DNA of 64,000 nucleotides, taken from the NCBI GenBank assembly GCA_017519885.1, contig JAFWRO010000021.1, forward strand, positions 81,906 through 145,905, in the 5' to 3' direction. Below the pieces are notes generated by a model that was not told the DNA's origin, did no database searches, and saw only the letters and a program-made list of their open reading frames with translations. Both the position numbers and the translations under genes were made by a program. Position 1 is the stretch's first letter, and the number at the start of each line of letters is the position of its first letter. Below are positions 33,007 through 43,353 of this stretch, one piece after another. The DNA comes from Liminaster sp017519885 (lineage in GTDB: Bacteria > Bacteroidota > Bacteroidia > Bacteroidales > UBA3663).

Positions 33007-33042
33007 CGGAGTTTTCGGAGTATTCGGAGTACTCAGAGAGAT
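33007..33042. repeat. 9-bp CGGAG iteron array between nfeD and DUF805 genes
   Basis: Units CGGAGTTTT, CGGAGTATT, CGGAGTACT, then degenerate CAGAGAGAT. It begins directly after the nfeD stop in gene sense. Confidence 0.88.
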
Positions 33043-33629
33043 CAAATCCTTTCAACCAGGACGGTTTCTGCTTGGACGATTTCCTTGATGCGGACCTTGG
33101 CACCTGTGGGGATGTCGGTGTCGCTGAGGGCTTCGAGCTCATGCGTGGAACCATTGAGCGAAACGGTGATCTTGCCGGTCTGCTTGCGGTTGCCTGGAAT
33201 GCGGAGATAGACGTCGGCAGGGAGTCCGATGGTTTGCTCAACACGGAATGTGTTGTCGCGGTTGAGTTTCATCATCTGGAAGAGCAGGAAGGCGATGAGC
33301 GACATGAAGATGAGGCCCACGACGGCAGCCAGCAGTCCAAGCAGGACGTGGTTGGGGATGTAGTTCCAGCAGAGCACGCCTGTCCAGCCGAAACCAAGAA
33401 TGAAACAGATGACTGACTTGACCGATACGAGATGGAAGCCAGCGGCATCGAAGGCAGCATCGCCACTCTCGGGAATCTGGTCGGGTGCTGTGGACATATC
33501 GACATCACTATCGGCATCGAAGCCGATGAAGGTCATGATGGCCTGAATGATGAAGATGATACTCGAGACTGCTGCGAGGATCCAATAGACTTGCAGCATT
33601 CCATCCATTGATTTGAAGGTTTCAAACAT
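33042..33629 (-). CDS. NfeD-like membrane protein
   Basis: 195 residues from MFETFKSMDGMLQVYW (33629); an upstream ATG at 33722 lies beyond the promoter. Three transmembrane segments are followed by a C-terminal OB-fold (about 125-195: VEQTIGLPADVYLRIPGNRKQTGKI, then GAKVRIKEIVQAETVLVERI), the NfeD1b layout. NfeD proteins pair with flotillins and are thought to organise the membrane assembly. First gene of the nfeD-DUF805-flotillin operon. Confidence 0.88.
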   Translation of the reverse strand: MFETFKSMDGMLQVYWILAAVSSIIFIIQAIMTFIGFDADSDVDMSTAPDQIPESGDAAFDAAGFHLVSVKSVICFILGFGWTGVLCWNYIPNHVLLGLLAAVVGLIFMSLIAFLLFQMMKLNRDNTFRVEQTIGLPADVYLRIPGNRKQTGKITVSLNGSTHELEALSDTDIPTGAKVRIKEIVQAETVLVERI

Positions 33630-33660
33630 AGCAGTAATAGTTTTAGTGTTTTTTTGTACT

Positions 33661-33669
33661 GCAAAGATA
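33661..33669 (-). promoter_or_regulatory. -7 element of nfeD operon promoter
   Basis: TATCTTTGC on the minus strand, 31 nt before the start. No clear -33 TTTG at the right distance. Confidence 0.6.
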
Positions 33670-33803
33670 ATGTCGTTGTTTAAATGCGCGTATCTCTTGA
33701 CAACGTTGTCGAGAAAAAACAATTATTTTGCTTATTGCGGTGTAAAGATAGTTAATTTTTAGGGTAACTTTCCTATTTTTTTTCACTTTTTGGTGTCATT
33801 CAC

Positions 33804-33835
33804 TTGCATTTCTACAAAAAATGATGTTACTTTGC
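33804..33835 (+). promoter_or_regulatory. Promoter of folP operon
   Basis: CTTG ending at 33806, 20 bp, then TTACTTTGC (33827-33835), a near-consensus match. Because it covers the first ATG at 33821, that ATG cannot be the start of translation. Confidence 0.6.
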
Positions 33836-33838
33836 AAC

Positions 33839-34786
33839 ATGAAAGTGTCGAAAATGCCCCCTACTCCTTGTGTGATGGGCATCATCAACGTAACTCCTGA
33901 CTCGTTCTATGAGGCCAGCCGCGTACAGGAGCAATCCGTCTTACGCGAGCGTGTGCGCCAAATATTAGACGAGGGAGGAGCGATAATTGATGTGGGTGCA
34001 TATTCGACCAGACCGGGTGCTCTGGACATCAGTGCCGAGGCTGAAATGGAGCGTCTTCGCTGGGCCTTGCCGATTGTTTTCGACGAGGCTGAAAAGTGGC
34101 ACAACGAGCATGATGGCAATGGCCCGAAGCCATTGATCAGTGTCGATACTTTTCGCGCTGCTGTAGCCGAGAGATGCGTTACTGAACTTGGCGCAGACAT
34201 CATCAACGACATTTCGGGCGGTACGCTCGACGAGGAGATGTTCGACGTCGTGGCTCGCACACGCCCCATCTATATTCTGATGCACAGCCGGGGCACGCCT
34301 CAGGACATGCAGCAACGTACCGACTACGCCGATGGAGTGGTGGACGAGGTGATTCGTTTCTTCAAGGGGCAGTTGGGGAAGCTGGTTGAGAGGTTCGAAA
34401 GGTTCGAGAGGTTCGAAAGGTTCGAAGGGTTGCTTCCTTCGGTGCGCAGAGCTCGGAGCGAAAAGTTCGAAAAGTTCGAATGGTTCGAAGGGTTTGAAAA
34501 CGTGGTCCTCGATCCTGGATTCGGATTTGCCAAGACCTTGGAGCAGAACTATGCATTGATGAAGGGGCTTGACAGGATACGGGAAGCGTTGCCCGACTAT
34601 CCGTTGCTGGTGGGCGTGAGCCGAAAGTCGATGGTTTACAAACTGCTCGGAACGGATGCCAGCAAAGCCTTGAACGGAACGACGGTGCTCAACACCTATG
34701 CGCTGCTTCACGGAGCATCCATCCTGAGAGTTCATGACGTTAAAGAGGCTGTAGAAGCCATAAAGATATGTGGGAATTTGGCATAA
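33839..34786 (+). CDS. folP: Dihydropteroate synthase FolP with in-frame iteron insertion
   Basis: 315 residues from 33839 (the ATG at 33854 is equally possible given the promoter). It makes dihydropteroate from pABA and DHPP in folate synthesis. Visible: MGIINVTPDSF (13-23), GAYSTRPGA (53-61), ISVDTF (100-105), IINDISGG (121-128), MHSRGTP (148-154), LDPGFGFAKT (224-233), GVSRKS and the C-terminal RVHDV. Between the helix after GQLGK and the LDPG strand, residues about 183-220 are ERFERFERFE and EKFEKFEWFE, encoded by 9-bp repeats; normal enzymes are about 30 residues shorter here. Overlaps cdaA by 19 bp. Confidence 0.93.
   Translation: MKVSKMPPTPCVMGIINVTPDSFYEASRVQEQSVLRERVRQILDEGGAIIDVGAYSTRPGALDISAEAEMERLRWALPIVFDEAEKWHNEHDGNGPKPLISVDTFRAAVAERCVTELGADIINDISGGTLDEEMFDVVARTRPIYILMHSRGTPQDMQQRTDYADGVVDEVIRFFKGQLGKLVERFERFERFERFEGLLPSVRRARSEKFEKFEWFEGFENVVLDPGFGFAKTLEQNYALMKGLDRIREALPDYPLLVGVSRKSMVYKLLGTDASKALNGTTVLNTYALLHGASILRVHDVKEAVEAIKICGNLA
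34380..34500. repeat. 9-bp GGTTCGAAA iterons inside folP
   Basis: Two blocks (34380-34431 and 34462-34500) of GGTTCGAAA/AGTTCGAAA units, encoding (Arg/Lys)-Phe-Glu, separated by about 30 bp encoding LLPSVRRARSE. Frame is kept throughout. Confidence 0.95.
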
Positions 34787-35547
34787 AAGACTTGATAGAC
34801 ATTCTGGGCGTTGCCGCTCTGATGTTCTACCTTTATCGTTGGTCGAAAGGAAATGGCACGATTGTCATTTTCAAGGGACTTATTGCCATCATCGTCCTAT
34901 GGGTGGGCTTGCGATTCTTCGAGTTCCGACTGTTGGGCGGCATCCTCGATCTGGTGGTCTCTGTCTCGATGGTCATTCTGGTCATCCTCTTCCAGAACGA
35001 GATACGTCAGGCGTTGATTCGACTGGGTTCGCGTCACCAATGGAGCAGCATGCTGCGATTCTTTGGCAAGGAGGAATTGGCGAAGAATGACGACACGAAG
35101 TGGGTCGATGCTGTGATTCTTGCCTGCCAGCACATGTCGGAGCACAAGGTGGGAGCGCTTATCGTAGTGCAACGCTACGATGATGTCGAACCCTTGATTT
35201 CTCCGCCGGGATGTGAGATGGATGCCATTGTCTCGGCCCGTCTTATAGAGCAGGTGTTCTTCAAGAATTCGCCCCTACACGATGGCGCGATGCTGATACG
35301 TAACGGACGCATAGCCCAGGCTGCAGGCGTTCTGCCTACCAGTCGCAACCGTCGCATTCCCGCCGAGTTGGGCCTGCGTCACCGCAGCGCCTTGGGCATA
35401 TCGGAAATCTGTGATGCGCAGGTTGTCGTGGTGAGCGAAGAGACCGGCGACATCTCGCTTTGCTATCGTGGCCGTATCACACGCGGCATCTCGCAGGCCA
35501 AGTTGCAGAAACAACTTCTGGATGGCAAGCCTCACAAAAATAATTAA
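34768..35547 (+). CDS. cdaA: Diadenylate cyclase CdaA
   Basis: A 259-residue enzyme making the second messenger c-di-AMP. Three N-terminal transmembrane helices (about 10-28, 33-50, 58-76) precede the DAC domain with the catalytic motifs DGA (172-174) and RHR (204-206, in GLRHRSALGISE). Normal length. It begins inside the folP 3' end, an arrangement common in Bacteroidetes. Its stop codon TAA is part of a 7-bp AATTAAC array, so that array follows without any spacer. Confidence 0.95.
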   Translation: MWEFGIKDLIDILGVAALMFYLYRWSKGNGTIVIFKGLIAIIVLWVGLRFFEFRLLGGILDLVVSVSMVILVILFQNEIRQALIRLGSRHQWSSMLRFFGKEELAKNDDTKWVDAVILACQHMSEHKVGALIVVQRYDDVEPLISPPGCEMDAIVSARLIEQVFFKNSPLHDGAMLIRNGRIAQAAGVLPTSRNRRIPAELGLRHRSALGISEICDAQVVVVSEETGDISLCYRGRITRGISQAKLQKQLLDGKPHKNN

Positions 35548-35631
35548 CTAAAATAATTAACAATTAACAGTTAACAATTAACAATTACTGGTTAACCGAT
35601 TAATAATTAACAATTAACGGTTTACATTTAT
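35540..35631. repeat. 7-bp AATTAAC iteron array, cdaA-gldE spacer
   Basis: Units AATTAAC, AATTAAC, AGTTAAC, AATTAAC, AATTACT, GGTTAAC and further variants fill almost the whole spacer. The array includes the cdaA stop. Confidence 0.9.
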
Positions 35632-35643
35632 AAACCTGTCCCG

Positions 35644-36939
<1,296 letters not shown>

Positions 36940-36940
36940 G

Positions 36941-37567
36941 ATGACAGCACCCGACTATATCGTTTGGAAGATTACGGAAACCGAGGAGGAACTGCGTGCC
37001 AGCCTCTCGCATCCTGAGTACTTCGAAGCAAAAATCAGGAACCTCAAGCCCGGCAGTCGCCGGCTTATGGAGATTCTGTCGGTTCGCAGGGCTTTGAAGG
37101 AACTCATGTATGGCGAAGAGAAGCCCATCGTTTACGATCGCTACGGCAAGCCTTCGATTGACGAGCCTGATGCACCCTTCATCAGTTTCAGCCATACGAA
37201 ACAGTATGTTGCCGTTATAACTTCCGATGTGCCTGTCGGTATAGACATCGAACGCAGGGGAGACCGCGTGCAGCGTGTCGTGCCCCAGTTCCTGACTCCC
37301 GACGAGGTGACAGTCCTTTCCTTGACTCCAGATATCGACCTGGCATTTCATCTGGCATGGAGCGGCAAGGAATCGGCATTCAAGGTCTTGGGTCAATCTT
37401 TTTACGACCTGAAGAAACTTACTTCCATCGTGTGTGTCGATATGGAGCGGAAACTGATTCTGTTGCATGTCGAAGGCAGGGAACTGCCTATGCGCATTCA
37501 CTTTGATTATACTGAAGACTATGTCCTGACTTGGGTCCAGGACGAGGTTGAATCAATTAACAATTAA
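36941..37567 (+). CDS. 4'-phosphopantetheinyl transferase superfamily protein
   Basis: A 208-residue Sfp-type enzyme that adds phosphopantetheine to carrier proteins. Motifs: ISFSHTKQYV (81-90), GIDIE (100-104, Mg2+ ligands) and WSGKESAFK (140-148). It starts 1 bp after the stop of the gldE-like gene. The final residues ESINN and the TAA stop come from a 7-bp iteron array, so the native C-terminus may have been changed. Likely target: acyl carrier protein, as no NRPS/PKS genes are nearby. Confidence 0.9.
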   Translation: MTAPDYIVWKITETEEELRASLSHPEYFEAKIRNLKPGSRRLMEILSVRRALKELMYGEEKPIVYDRYGKPSIDEPDAPFISFSHTKQYVAVITSDVPVGIDIERRGDRVQRVVPQFLTPDEVTVLSLTPDIDLAFHLAWSGKESAFKVLGQSFYDLKKLTSIVCVDMERKLILLHVEGRELPMRIHFDYTEDYVLTWVQDEVESINN

Positions 37568-37642
37568 CAGTTAACAATTAACAATTAATAATTAACAATT
37601 AACAGTTAATAGTTAAGAGTTAGCAATTTACAATTCAAATTG
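37553..37642. repeat. 7-bp TTAACAA iteron array, PPTase-hmuY spacer
   Basis: TTAACAA, TTAACAG, TTAACAA, TTAACAA, TTAATAA, TTAACAA, TTAACAG, TTAATAG and further variants from the last codons of the PPTase gene to the TTG start of the next gene. Confidence 0.92.
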
Positions 37643-38470
37643 AGAGATATTATTGCCCTTTTTGGTCTAATGTTGTGGGCAGTGATGCTGACCAGTTGCG
37701 AAGGCATCATGAGCGGCATCTACGACGAGCCTCCCGGAGGAGGTTCGAGCGTCGTTGCTGTGGGTGATACCATCAGCGGATCGATATACATCGAGGCCAA
37801 TCATTGGGACGAGTGGTTTTACGTTGATCTGCATGCTATCCGTGATGCTGTCACTGCGGCGAATGCCGGTGAGGCGATGGATTCTTCCTGCCTGCGTTTC
37901 GACCCATATAAGGTGCCGAGAACGCTGACAGGCGAATGGGATGGTACGTCGAAGATATATACCTATCGCTTCCGTGTCATTACGGGCGATGGTTTGGACG
38001 ATAACGAATTGCTGGATGTCGTCGAGGTTGACAAGCAGCCCGAGGCTCCATCGTGGGACTTTGCCATTCATCGAAACAACAATCGCACGAATGGAGGGTC
38101 TGCCCTTGAAACCACCTATTCGAGCATGGACGAATTGCCCGTCAATTCGGCGACACTCTTGAACCAAATGGCTTCGGCCGGCAAGGATACCACTTTTGTC
38201 GGCGACATATATACCGAGATGGAGGTATGGGTCGATCAGTCCACAATGCTTCAGGAGATTATCCCCTGCCAGAGTATCAAGGTCAATCAAGTGCTTTCGC
38301 GCTGGCTGACCATGAAGATTCCTCCCATGCCGCCCTCATTCAACCACAACGGACACGTCTTCCTGCTCAGGATGAGTGACGGCACTGTGGCAGCTTTGCG
38401 TTGCGCCAACTACATCAGTGCCAAGAATCTGAAATGTTGTCTGACCATCGAATATCTTTATCCCTATTGA
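37640..38470 (+). CDS. HmuY-like heme-binding lipoprotein
   Basis: 276 residues with a lipoprotein signal (LTSC, Cys20). The only start giving a full signal peptide is TTG at 37640; ATGs at 37670 and 37685 cut it. The middle has SWDFAIHRNNNRTNGG, characteristic of the HmuY family, surface lipoproteins that take heme from host proteins. Followed 5 bp later by a TonB receptor, the HmuY-HmuR arrangement. Heme ligands cannot be identified. Confidence 0.82.
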   Translation: MRDIIALFGLMLWAVMLTSCEGIMSGIYDEPPGGGSSVVAVGDTISGSIYIEANHWDEWFYVDLHAIRDAVTAANAGEAMDSSCLRFDPYKVPRTLTGEWDGTSKIYTYRFRVITGDGLDDNELLDVVEVDKQPEAPSWDFAIHRNNNRTNGGSALETTYSSMDELPVNSATLLNQMASAGKDTTFVGDIYTEMEVWVDQSTMLQEIIPCQSIKVNQVLSRWLTMKIPPMPPSFNHNGHVFLLRMSDGTVAALRCANYISAKNLKCCLTIEYLYPY

Positions 38471-38475
38471 CCAAT

Positions 38476-40518
38476 ATGAAACGACAGTTATTGTTATTTG
38501 CCCTGTTGGCTTCATGTTCGGTTGCAGTCTTTGCACAGGGAGCCAAGGGCAGGTTCTACCAAACCCGAGCCGCCGCCGACTCAGCCTATCACCGTTGGGA
38601 AGAAGAACCCGTGTGGATGGAGCAGGTGGTCGTGACCGGCACTCGAACACCCAAGAGCCTGAAGGACGTGCCTATTCAGACGCGTCTGATCACGTCGTAT
38701 GATATCCAGAAAGCCGATGCCACGAATGTGGAAGACCTTTTGCAGCAGGAGATGCCTGGCGTGGAGTTCAGTTATGCTATGAACCAGCAGACCCACCTCA
38801 ACTTCTCGGGCTTCGGTGGACAAAACGTGCTCTTCCTCGTTGATGGCGAACGTCTTGCCGGAGAGACGCTGGACGACGTCGATTTCACGCGTCTCAACAT
38901 GGCAAGTGTGGAACGCATCGAGATCGTGAAGGGTGCAGCTTCGGCGCTCTATGGATCGAGTGCCGCAGGTGGCGTGATCAACATCATCACCAAGGAACCA
39001 ACAAAACCTTGGACGCTCAATGTCAATACCCGCGCCTCAAAGCACAACGAATGGCGTTATGGAGCATCGTTGGGCCTGAACAGGAATCACTTGCAGAACA
39101 TGCTTTCGTACCATGCGACCACGATTGACAACTTTAACTTCACGAGTGGTCCGAAACCTTTGGCCCGTACTGTGACCAATTTCTATGGTGACAATACGTT
39201 CAACATAAAGGACCAGTTGATATGGCGCCCCGTCAGTACCTTCCGACTCACTGCCAAAGCCGGCTATTTCTTCCGCGAACAGGTGCGAAGCGAGACCATT
39301 CCCGAGCGTTATCGAAACTTTACGGGAGGATTGCGTGGCAATTGGGATATCACAAAGCTTGACAACCTTGAGGTGAGCTATCATTTCGACCAGTATGACA
39401 AGTCGGAATTCCGTAAACTCGATGATATTGAGGTACGTAACTATTCCAACGTCCAGAATTCCCTTCGTATGCTTTATAGCCACAGTTTTGAGCGAGGCGA
39501 TGTCCTTTCTTTGGGCAGTGACTATATGCACGATTATCTGATGAACCGCAACTTCACGGGAGGACAACGTGAGGAGGATTCGTTCGACTTCTTCGGACAA
39601 TTCGACTGGAGAGTCGATGAGAAATTGGAGTTTGTAGGTGCAATGCGCTACGACTATTTCAGCGATGGCAACCAGCATCGTGTGACACCCAAGTTGTCGG
39701 CACGTTACCAGCCAATTGGCAGTGTGAATCTGCGTGCCAGTTACGGAATGGGTTTCAGAGCGCCCAGGCTCAAGGAGAAATATTACAATTTCGACATGGC
39801 GGGAATCTGGATTATCCAGGGCAACGAGGATTTGAAATCCGAATTGAGTCATAACTTCAATGCCTCGGTCGAATACACCAAGCGTCACTTCAATCTCACG
39901 GCAGGAGGTTACTTCAACAGCGTCGATAATCGTATTGCTACCGGAGCTCCCTTCGTCGATGCCTCCATTGACCCCGCAAGACCCGACCAGCTTTATCTGA
40001 GTTACATCAACCTCGAGAACTACACGACCTTCGGTTTCGACGTGACCACGCAGGTCAAGTGGGACAACGGATTGGGAGTGAAACTGAGTTATGCCTATGT
40101 GCATGAGGAGCTGCCCCAGGACGAGCAAGGCGAGTCGATCAACAACCAGTATATCCCTGCACGCTCACACTCGTTGACGGCACGCTGTGAATGGGATAGG
40201 CAGTTCACTGCACGTTATGGCTTGAACATCTCGATCAATGGGCGTGCAATGAGTGGCGTGGATAATGATGAGTATGTCGATTACCGTTCGAAGGATGCCA
40301 ATGGCAGACTCCTGAAGAAGTCGATTCATTACAATCCTTACTCGATCTGGAAGTTGACGTTGGCTCAACGTATCGGTCCGGCCATCAGGCTCACCATTGC
40401 AGCCGACAATGTCTTCAACTACAAGCCCGACTACTACTATCTCAATGCCCCGCTTACCGATGGCATCACCTTACAGGTGGGAATGAGCATCGACGTTGAG
40501 AAGTTGTTCGAAAAGTAA
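38476..40518 (+). CDS. TonB-dependent outer membrane receptor (HmuR-like)
   Basis: 680 residues from the ATG at 38476 with signal peptide (VFAQ). TonB box-like WMEQVVVTGTRTP is followed by a plug domain (about 45-175; VERIEIVKGAASALYGSSAAGGVINIITK) and a 22-strand barrel ending in Phe-Glu-Lys. Partner of the HmuY-like lipoprotein, so heme uptake is the likely role; a vitamin B12 or iron-chelate substrate cannot be excluded. Confidence 0.88.
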   Translation: MKRQLLLFALLASCSVAVFAQGAKGRFYQTRAAADSAYHRWEEEPVWMEQVVVTGTRTPKSLKDVPIQTRLITSYDIQKADATNVEDLLQQEMPGVEFSYAMNQQTHLNFSGFGGQNVLFLVDGERLAGETLDDVDFTRLNMASVERIEIVKGAASALYGSSAAGGVINIITKEPTKPWTLNVNTRASKHNEWRYGASLGLNRNHLQNMLSYHATTIDNFNFTSGPKPLARTVTNFYGDNTFNIKDQLIWRPVSTFRLTAKAGYFFREQVRSETIPERYRNFTGGLRGNWDITKLDNLEVSYHFDQYDKSEFRKLDDIEVRNYSNVQNSLRMLYSHSFERGDVLSLGSDYMHDYLMNRNFTGGQREEDSFDFFGQFDWRVDEKLEFVGAMRYDYFSDGNQHRVTPKLSARYQPIGSVNLRASYGMGFRAPRLKEKYYNFDMAGIWIIQGNEDLKSELSHNFNASVEYTKRHFNLTAGGYFNSVDNRIATGAPFVDASIDPARPDQLYLSYINLENYTTFGFDVTTQVKWDNGLGVKLSYAYVHEELPQDEQGESINNQYIPARSHSLTARCEWDRQFTARYGLNISINGRAMSGVDNDEYVDYRSKDANGRLLKKSIHYNPYSIWKLTLAQRIGPAIRLTIAADNVFNYKPDYYYLNAPLTDGITLQVGMSIDVEKLFEK

Positions 40519-40578
40519 AAAATCTGGACAATTAGCCTTCTCCATTTGCCTATTTTGGTCAATAATTGGCATGAAATG

Positions 40579-40628
40579 AATCCGCAAAGCAGATTTTCGA
40601 GTCGAAATTTTGTTATGCGGATTTTTTT
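40579..40628 (+). terminator. Terminator of the hmu pair, overlapping the next promoter
   Basis: AATCCGCA (40579-40586) pairs with TGCGGATT (40616-40623), followed by TTTTT; the loop holds a second stem, TTTCGA/TCGAAA. The -33 box of the GH3 promoter lies within this hairpin. Confidence 0.7.
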
Positions 40629-40640
40629 ATGTATATTTGC
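40609..40640 (+). promoter_or_regulatory. Promoter of GH3-prfA unit
   Basis: TTTG (40609-40612), 19 bp, TATATTTGC (40632-40640), 25 nt before the GH3 ATG. Confidence 0.85.
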
Positions 40641-40665
40641 CCCAATTAAGTTAATCCCTTTGAAT

Positions 40666-43353
40666 ATGAAAAACAAATGCTTTCTGTTGGTGGTTTTAGC
40701 CATTCTATGCAGTTTCGGCGTTGCCGAAGCGAAGAGGACTTTACCTTATCAGAATCCCAAACTCTCTGCTGAAGTTCGAGCACAGGACCTGCTCAGCCGA
40801 CTTACCCTTGAACAAAAGGTCACTTTAATGATGAACGACAGTCGCGCCATCCCCGAACTCGGTATCCAGGAATACAATTGGTGGAGCGAAGCTTTGCATG
40901 GCGCTGCACGTAGTGGCGTGGCAACTGTCTTTCCTCAAGCCATCGGTATGGCAGCCTCTTTCGACCCTGAACTGTTGGAGCAGGTGATGGACATCGCCAG
41001 CACCGAGCAGCGTATCAAGTATATCCAGGCACGTCGCGAAGGTTTGGTGAAGCGATACAGTGGCTTGACGGTTTGGACTCCCAATATCAACATCTTCCGC
41101 GACCCTCGATGGGGACGTGGACAGGAGACTTATGGTGAAGATCCATTCCTGACACGCAAGATGGGTCGCGCCGTCGTTCTCGGCTTGCAGGGCGATCCCA
41201 AGACGAAGGTTTATGAGCAGGCAGGGCCAGGCAAATGGCGTCCCTACGACAAACTGCATGCCTGCCTCAAGCATTATGCTGTTCATAGCGGTCCGGAATA
41301 CGAGCGCCATAAGTTCAATGCTGCCGACATCAGTCAGCGTGACCTTGCCGAGACCTATCTCTATGCGTTTGAGAACCTCGTGAAGACCACCGATGTGCAC
41401 GAAGTGATGTGTGCCTACAATGCCTACGAAGGAAAGCCTTGCTGTGGTTCCGACCAACTGCTGACTCAGATTCTGCGCAATGAGTGGGGCTACAAGGGCC
41501 TTGTGGTGAGCGACTGCGGAGCCATCAACGATTTCTATTCTCCGAGATACGAGAACCACCAGATCTTCCCCGGTGATGCTGCTGCCTCGTCGGCAAATGC
41601 CGTTTTGAGCGGTACCGATGTAGAGTGTGGAAGCGCCTATAAGACCCTGCCCGAAGCCGTCCAGCGCGGTCTCATCAGCGAGGAGGAAATCAATGTTTCG
41701 GTGCTGCGTCTGCTGACCGATCGTTTCCGTTTGGGCGAGATGGATAGTGACGAACTTGTTTCGTGGAACTATATCCCCGAATCATCGCTTGCCTCGGAGG
41801 AGAGCGATGCGATTGCCCTTCGGATGGCTCGCGAGTCGATGGTGCTTCTTCAGAACAATAGGAATCTGCTGCCCTTGAAGAAGGGGACGAAGATTGCCGT
41901 GATTGGTGCCAATGCCACCGACAGTGTGGCTCAGTGGGGCAATTACTACGGTACGCCACGTGGTACGGTCACTGTGCTCGACGCCATGAAGAAGACCTTT
42001 GGCGAATCGAATGTCATTTATCAGCGTGGTTCGAACCTCGTGACAAGTGATGTCTTCGAGAGCGCATTCAGCAAGTGTACAGGTTTGAACGGGCAGCGTG
42101 GTTTCACAGCCAAATATTGGAACAATCCACGTTGTGAGGGAGAGCCCGATGTCGTGCTGGACCTCACTTCCCCCTGGCAACTAAGTACAGGTGGCGCCAC
42201 TGTATTTGCTCCTGGTGTAAACCTCCGCGATTTCTCGGCGAAGTATGTTGCTACGTTCCATGCCGACAAGTCGCAGGACATCGTGCTCGATGGCTTCATC
42301 TGTGGCCAGGGCGTCTATCTTGTCAATGGTGACACCATACAGAAGTTCCGCACCAATCATGGTCCTCGTCCTTTCAGCGCAACCATCGCCGTAGAGGAAG
42401 GCAAGGGCTACAATATCGAGATTGATTGGGCATATGTCATGGATGATGCTCAAATCAACTTCGACTTGGGTGTCATCAACCAGTTGGACTACGACAAACT
42501 TTTGGCAGATACAAAGGATGCCGACGTCTATGTCTATGTGGGCGGCATTTCTCCCAAACTCGAAGGCGAGGAGATGAAGGTTCCCTACGAAGGTTTCCGT
42601 GGCGGTGATCGCACCAGCATACAGTTGCCCGCCGTTCAACGCGAGACACTCAGGAAACTTCACGAGACGGGTAAGCCCGTAGTATTCGTCTGCATGAGCG
42701 GTTCGGCCATCGGTCTTGAACCGGAGACCAAGACCTGCAATGCCATTCTCCAGGCTTGGTACGGTGGTCAGCAAGGTGGACAGGCTGTGGCCGATGTCCT
42801 TTCGGGAGACTATAATCCCGCAGGACGTCTTCCTATCACCTTCTATCGCAGTGATGATGACTTGCCCGACTTCGGTGACTACAACATGAATGGGCAGAAG
42901 GGTCACACCTATCGCTACTTCAAGGGTGAACCTCTCTTTGCTTTTGGCGAGGGTATGAGTTACAGCACCTTCGAATATAGCAATGCACGTCTGCTTCGTA
43001 CTGCTTTTTCCAAGGCAGATAGCGAAATGATTCAAGCCCGTTATTCGCTGCTTGTCACGCTGAAGAATACCAGCCAGCGTGATGGCGAGGAGGTCGTGCA
43101 GGTTTATTTGAAGAGGAACAACGACGAAGAAGGCCCAGTGCGTTCGTTGCGCGGCTTCAAGCGTGTCTTTGTTCCAGCAGGTGATTCAGTCCAAGTCGCA
43201 GTGCCCATCGAGGACTTTTGCACCTACAATCCGGAAACATGCAAGATGGAAATCGTTCCTGGCGAATATACCCTTTACTATGGCTCAAGCAGTCGCATGA
43301 AGGATTTGCATTGGGTCGTATTGAATTTGAAAGAAGAAAAGAAAAAGAAGTGA
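40666..43353 (+). CDS. GH3 beta-glucosidase/beta-xylosidase with PA14 domain
   Basis: 895 residues; ATG at 40666 opens a signal peptide (VAEAK). The N-terminal GH3 barrel ends with the nucleophile in GLVVSDCGAINDF (Asp about 283). A PA14-like domain is inserted in the second sandwich (about 478-605, GFTAKYWNNP to FDLGVINQ), followed by VFVCMSGSAIGLEP, the ADVLSGDYNPAGRLP block and a C-terminal fibronectin-like domain. It releases glucose or xylose from plant oligosaccharides in the periplasm. Its stop overlaps the prfA GTG start. Confidence 0.92.
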   Translation: MKNKCFLLVVLAILCSFGVAEAKRTLPYQNPKLSAEVRAQDLLSRLTLEQKVTLMMNDSRAIPELGIQEYNWWSEALHGAARSGVATVFPQAIGMAASFDPELLEQVMDIASTEQRIKYIQARREGLVKRYSGLTVWTPNINIFRDPRWGRGQETYGEDPFLTRKMGRAVVLGLQGDPKTKVYEQAGPGKWRPYDKLHACLKHYAVHSGPEYERHKFNAADISQRDLAETYLYAFENLVKTTDVHEVMCAYNAYEGKPCCGSDQLLTQILRNEWGYKGLVVSDCGAINDFYSPRYENHQIFPGDAAASSANAVLSGTDVECGSAYKTLPEAVQRGLISEEEINVSVLRLLTDRFRLGEMDSDELVSWNYIPESSLASEESDAIALRMARESMVLLQNNRNLLPLKKGTKIAVIGANATDSVAQWGNYYGTPRGTVTVLDAMKKTFGESNVIYQRGSNLVTSDVFESAFSKCTGLNGQRGFTAKYWNNPRCEGEPDVVLDLTSPWQLSTGGATVFAPGVNLRDFSAKYVATFHADKSQDIVLDGFICGQGVYLVNGDTIQKFRTNHGPRPFSATIAVEEGKGYNIEIDWAYVMDDAQINFDLGVINQLDYDKLLADTKDADVYVYVGGISPKLEGEEMKVPYEGFRGGDRTSIQLPAVQRETLRKLHETGKPVVFVCMSGSAIGLEPETKTCNAILQAWYGGQQGGQAVADVLSGDYNPAGRLPITFYRSDDDLPDFGDYNMNGQKGHTYRYFKGEPLFAFGEGMSYSTFEYSNARLLRTAFSKADSEMIQARYSLLVTLKNTSQRDGEEVVQVYLKRNNDEEGPVRSLRGFKRVFVPAGDSVQVAVPIEDFCTYNPETCKMEIVPGEYTLYYGSSSRMKDLHWVVLNLKEEKKKK

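Noticed and set aside
33821..33838. ATG at 33821 as folP start
   Set aside because: It overlaps the TTACTTTGC promoter box, so it cannot be within the transcript.
34380..34440. tRNA-like GGTTCGAAA motifs (T-loop resemblance)
   Set aside because: GTTCGAA units are tandem 9-bp repeats within folP and spacers; no cloverleaf, anticodon stem or CCA context exists.
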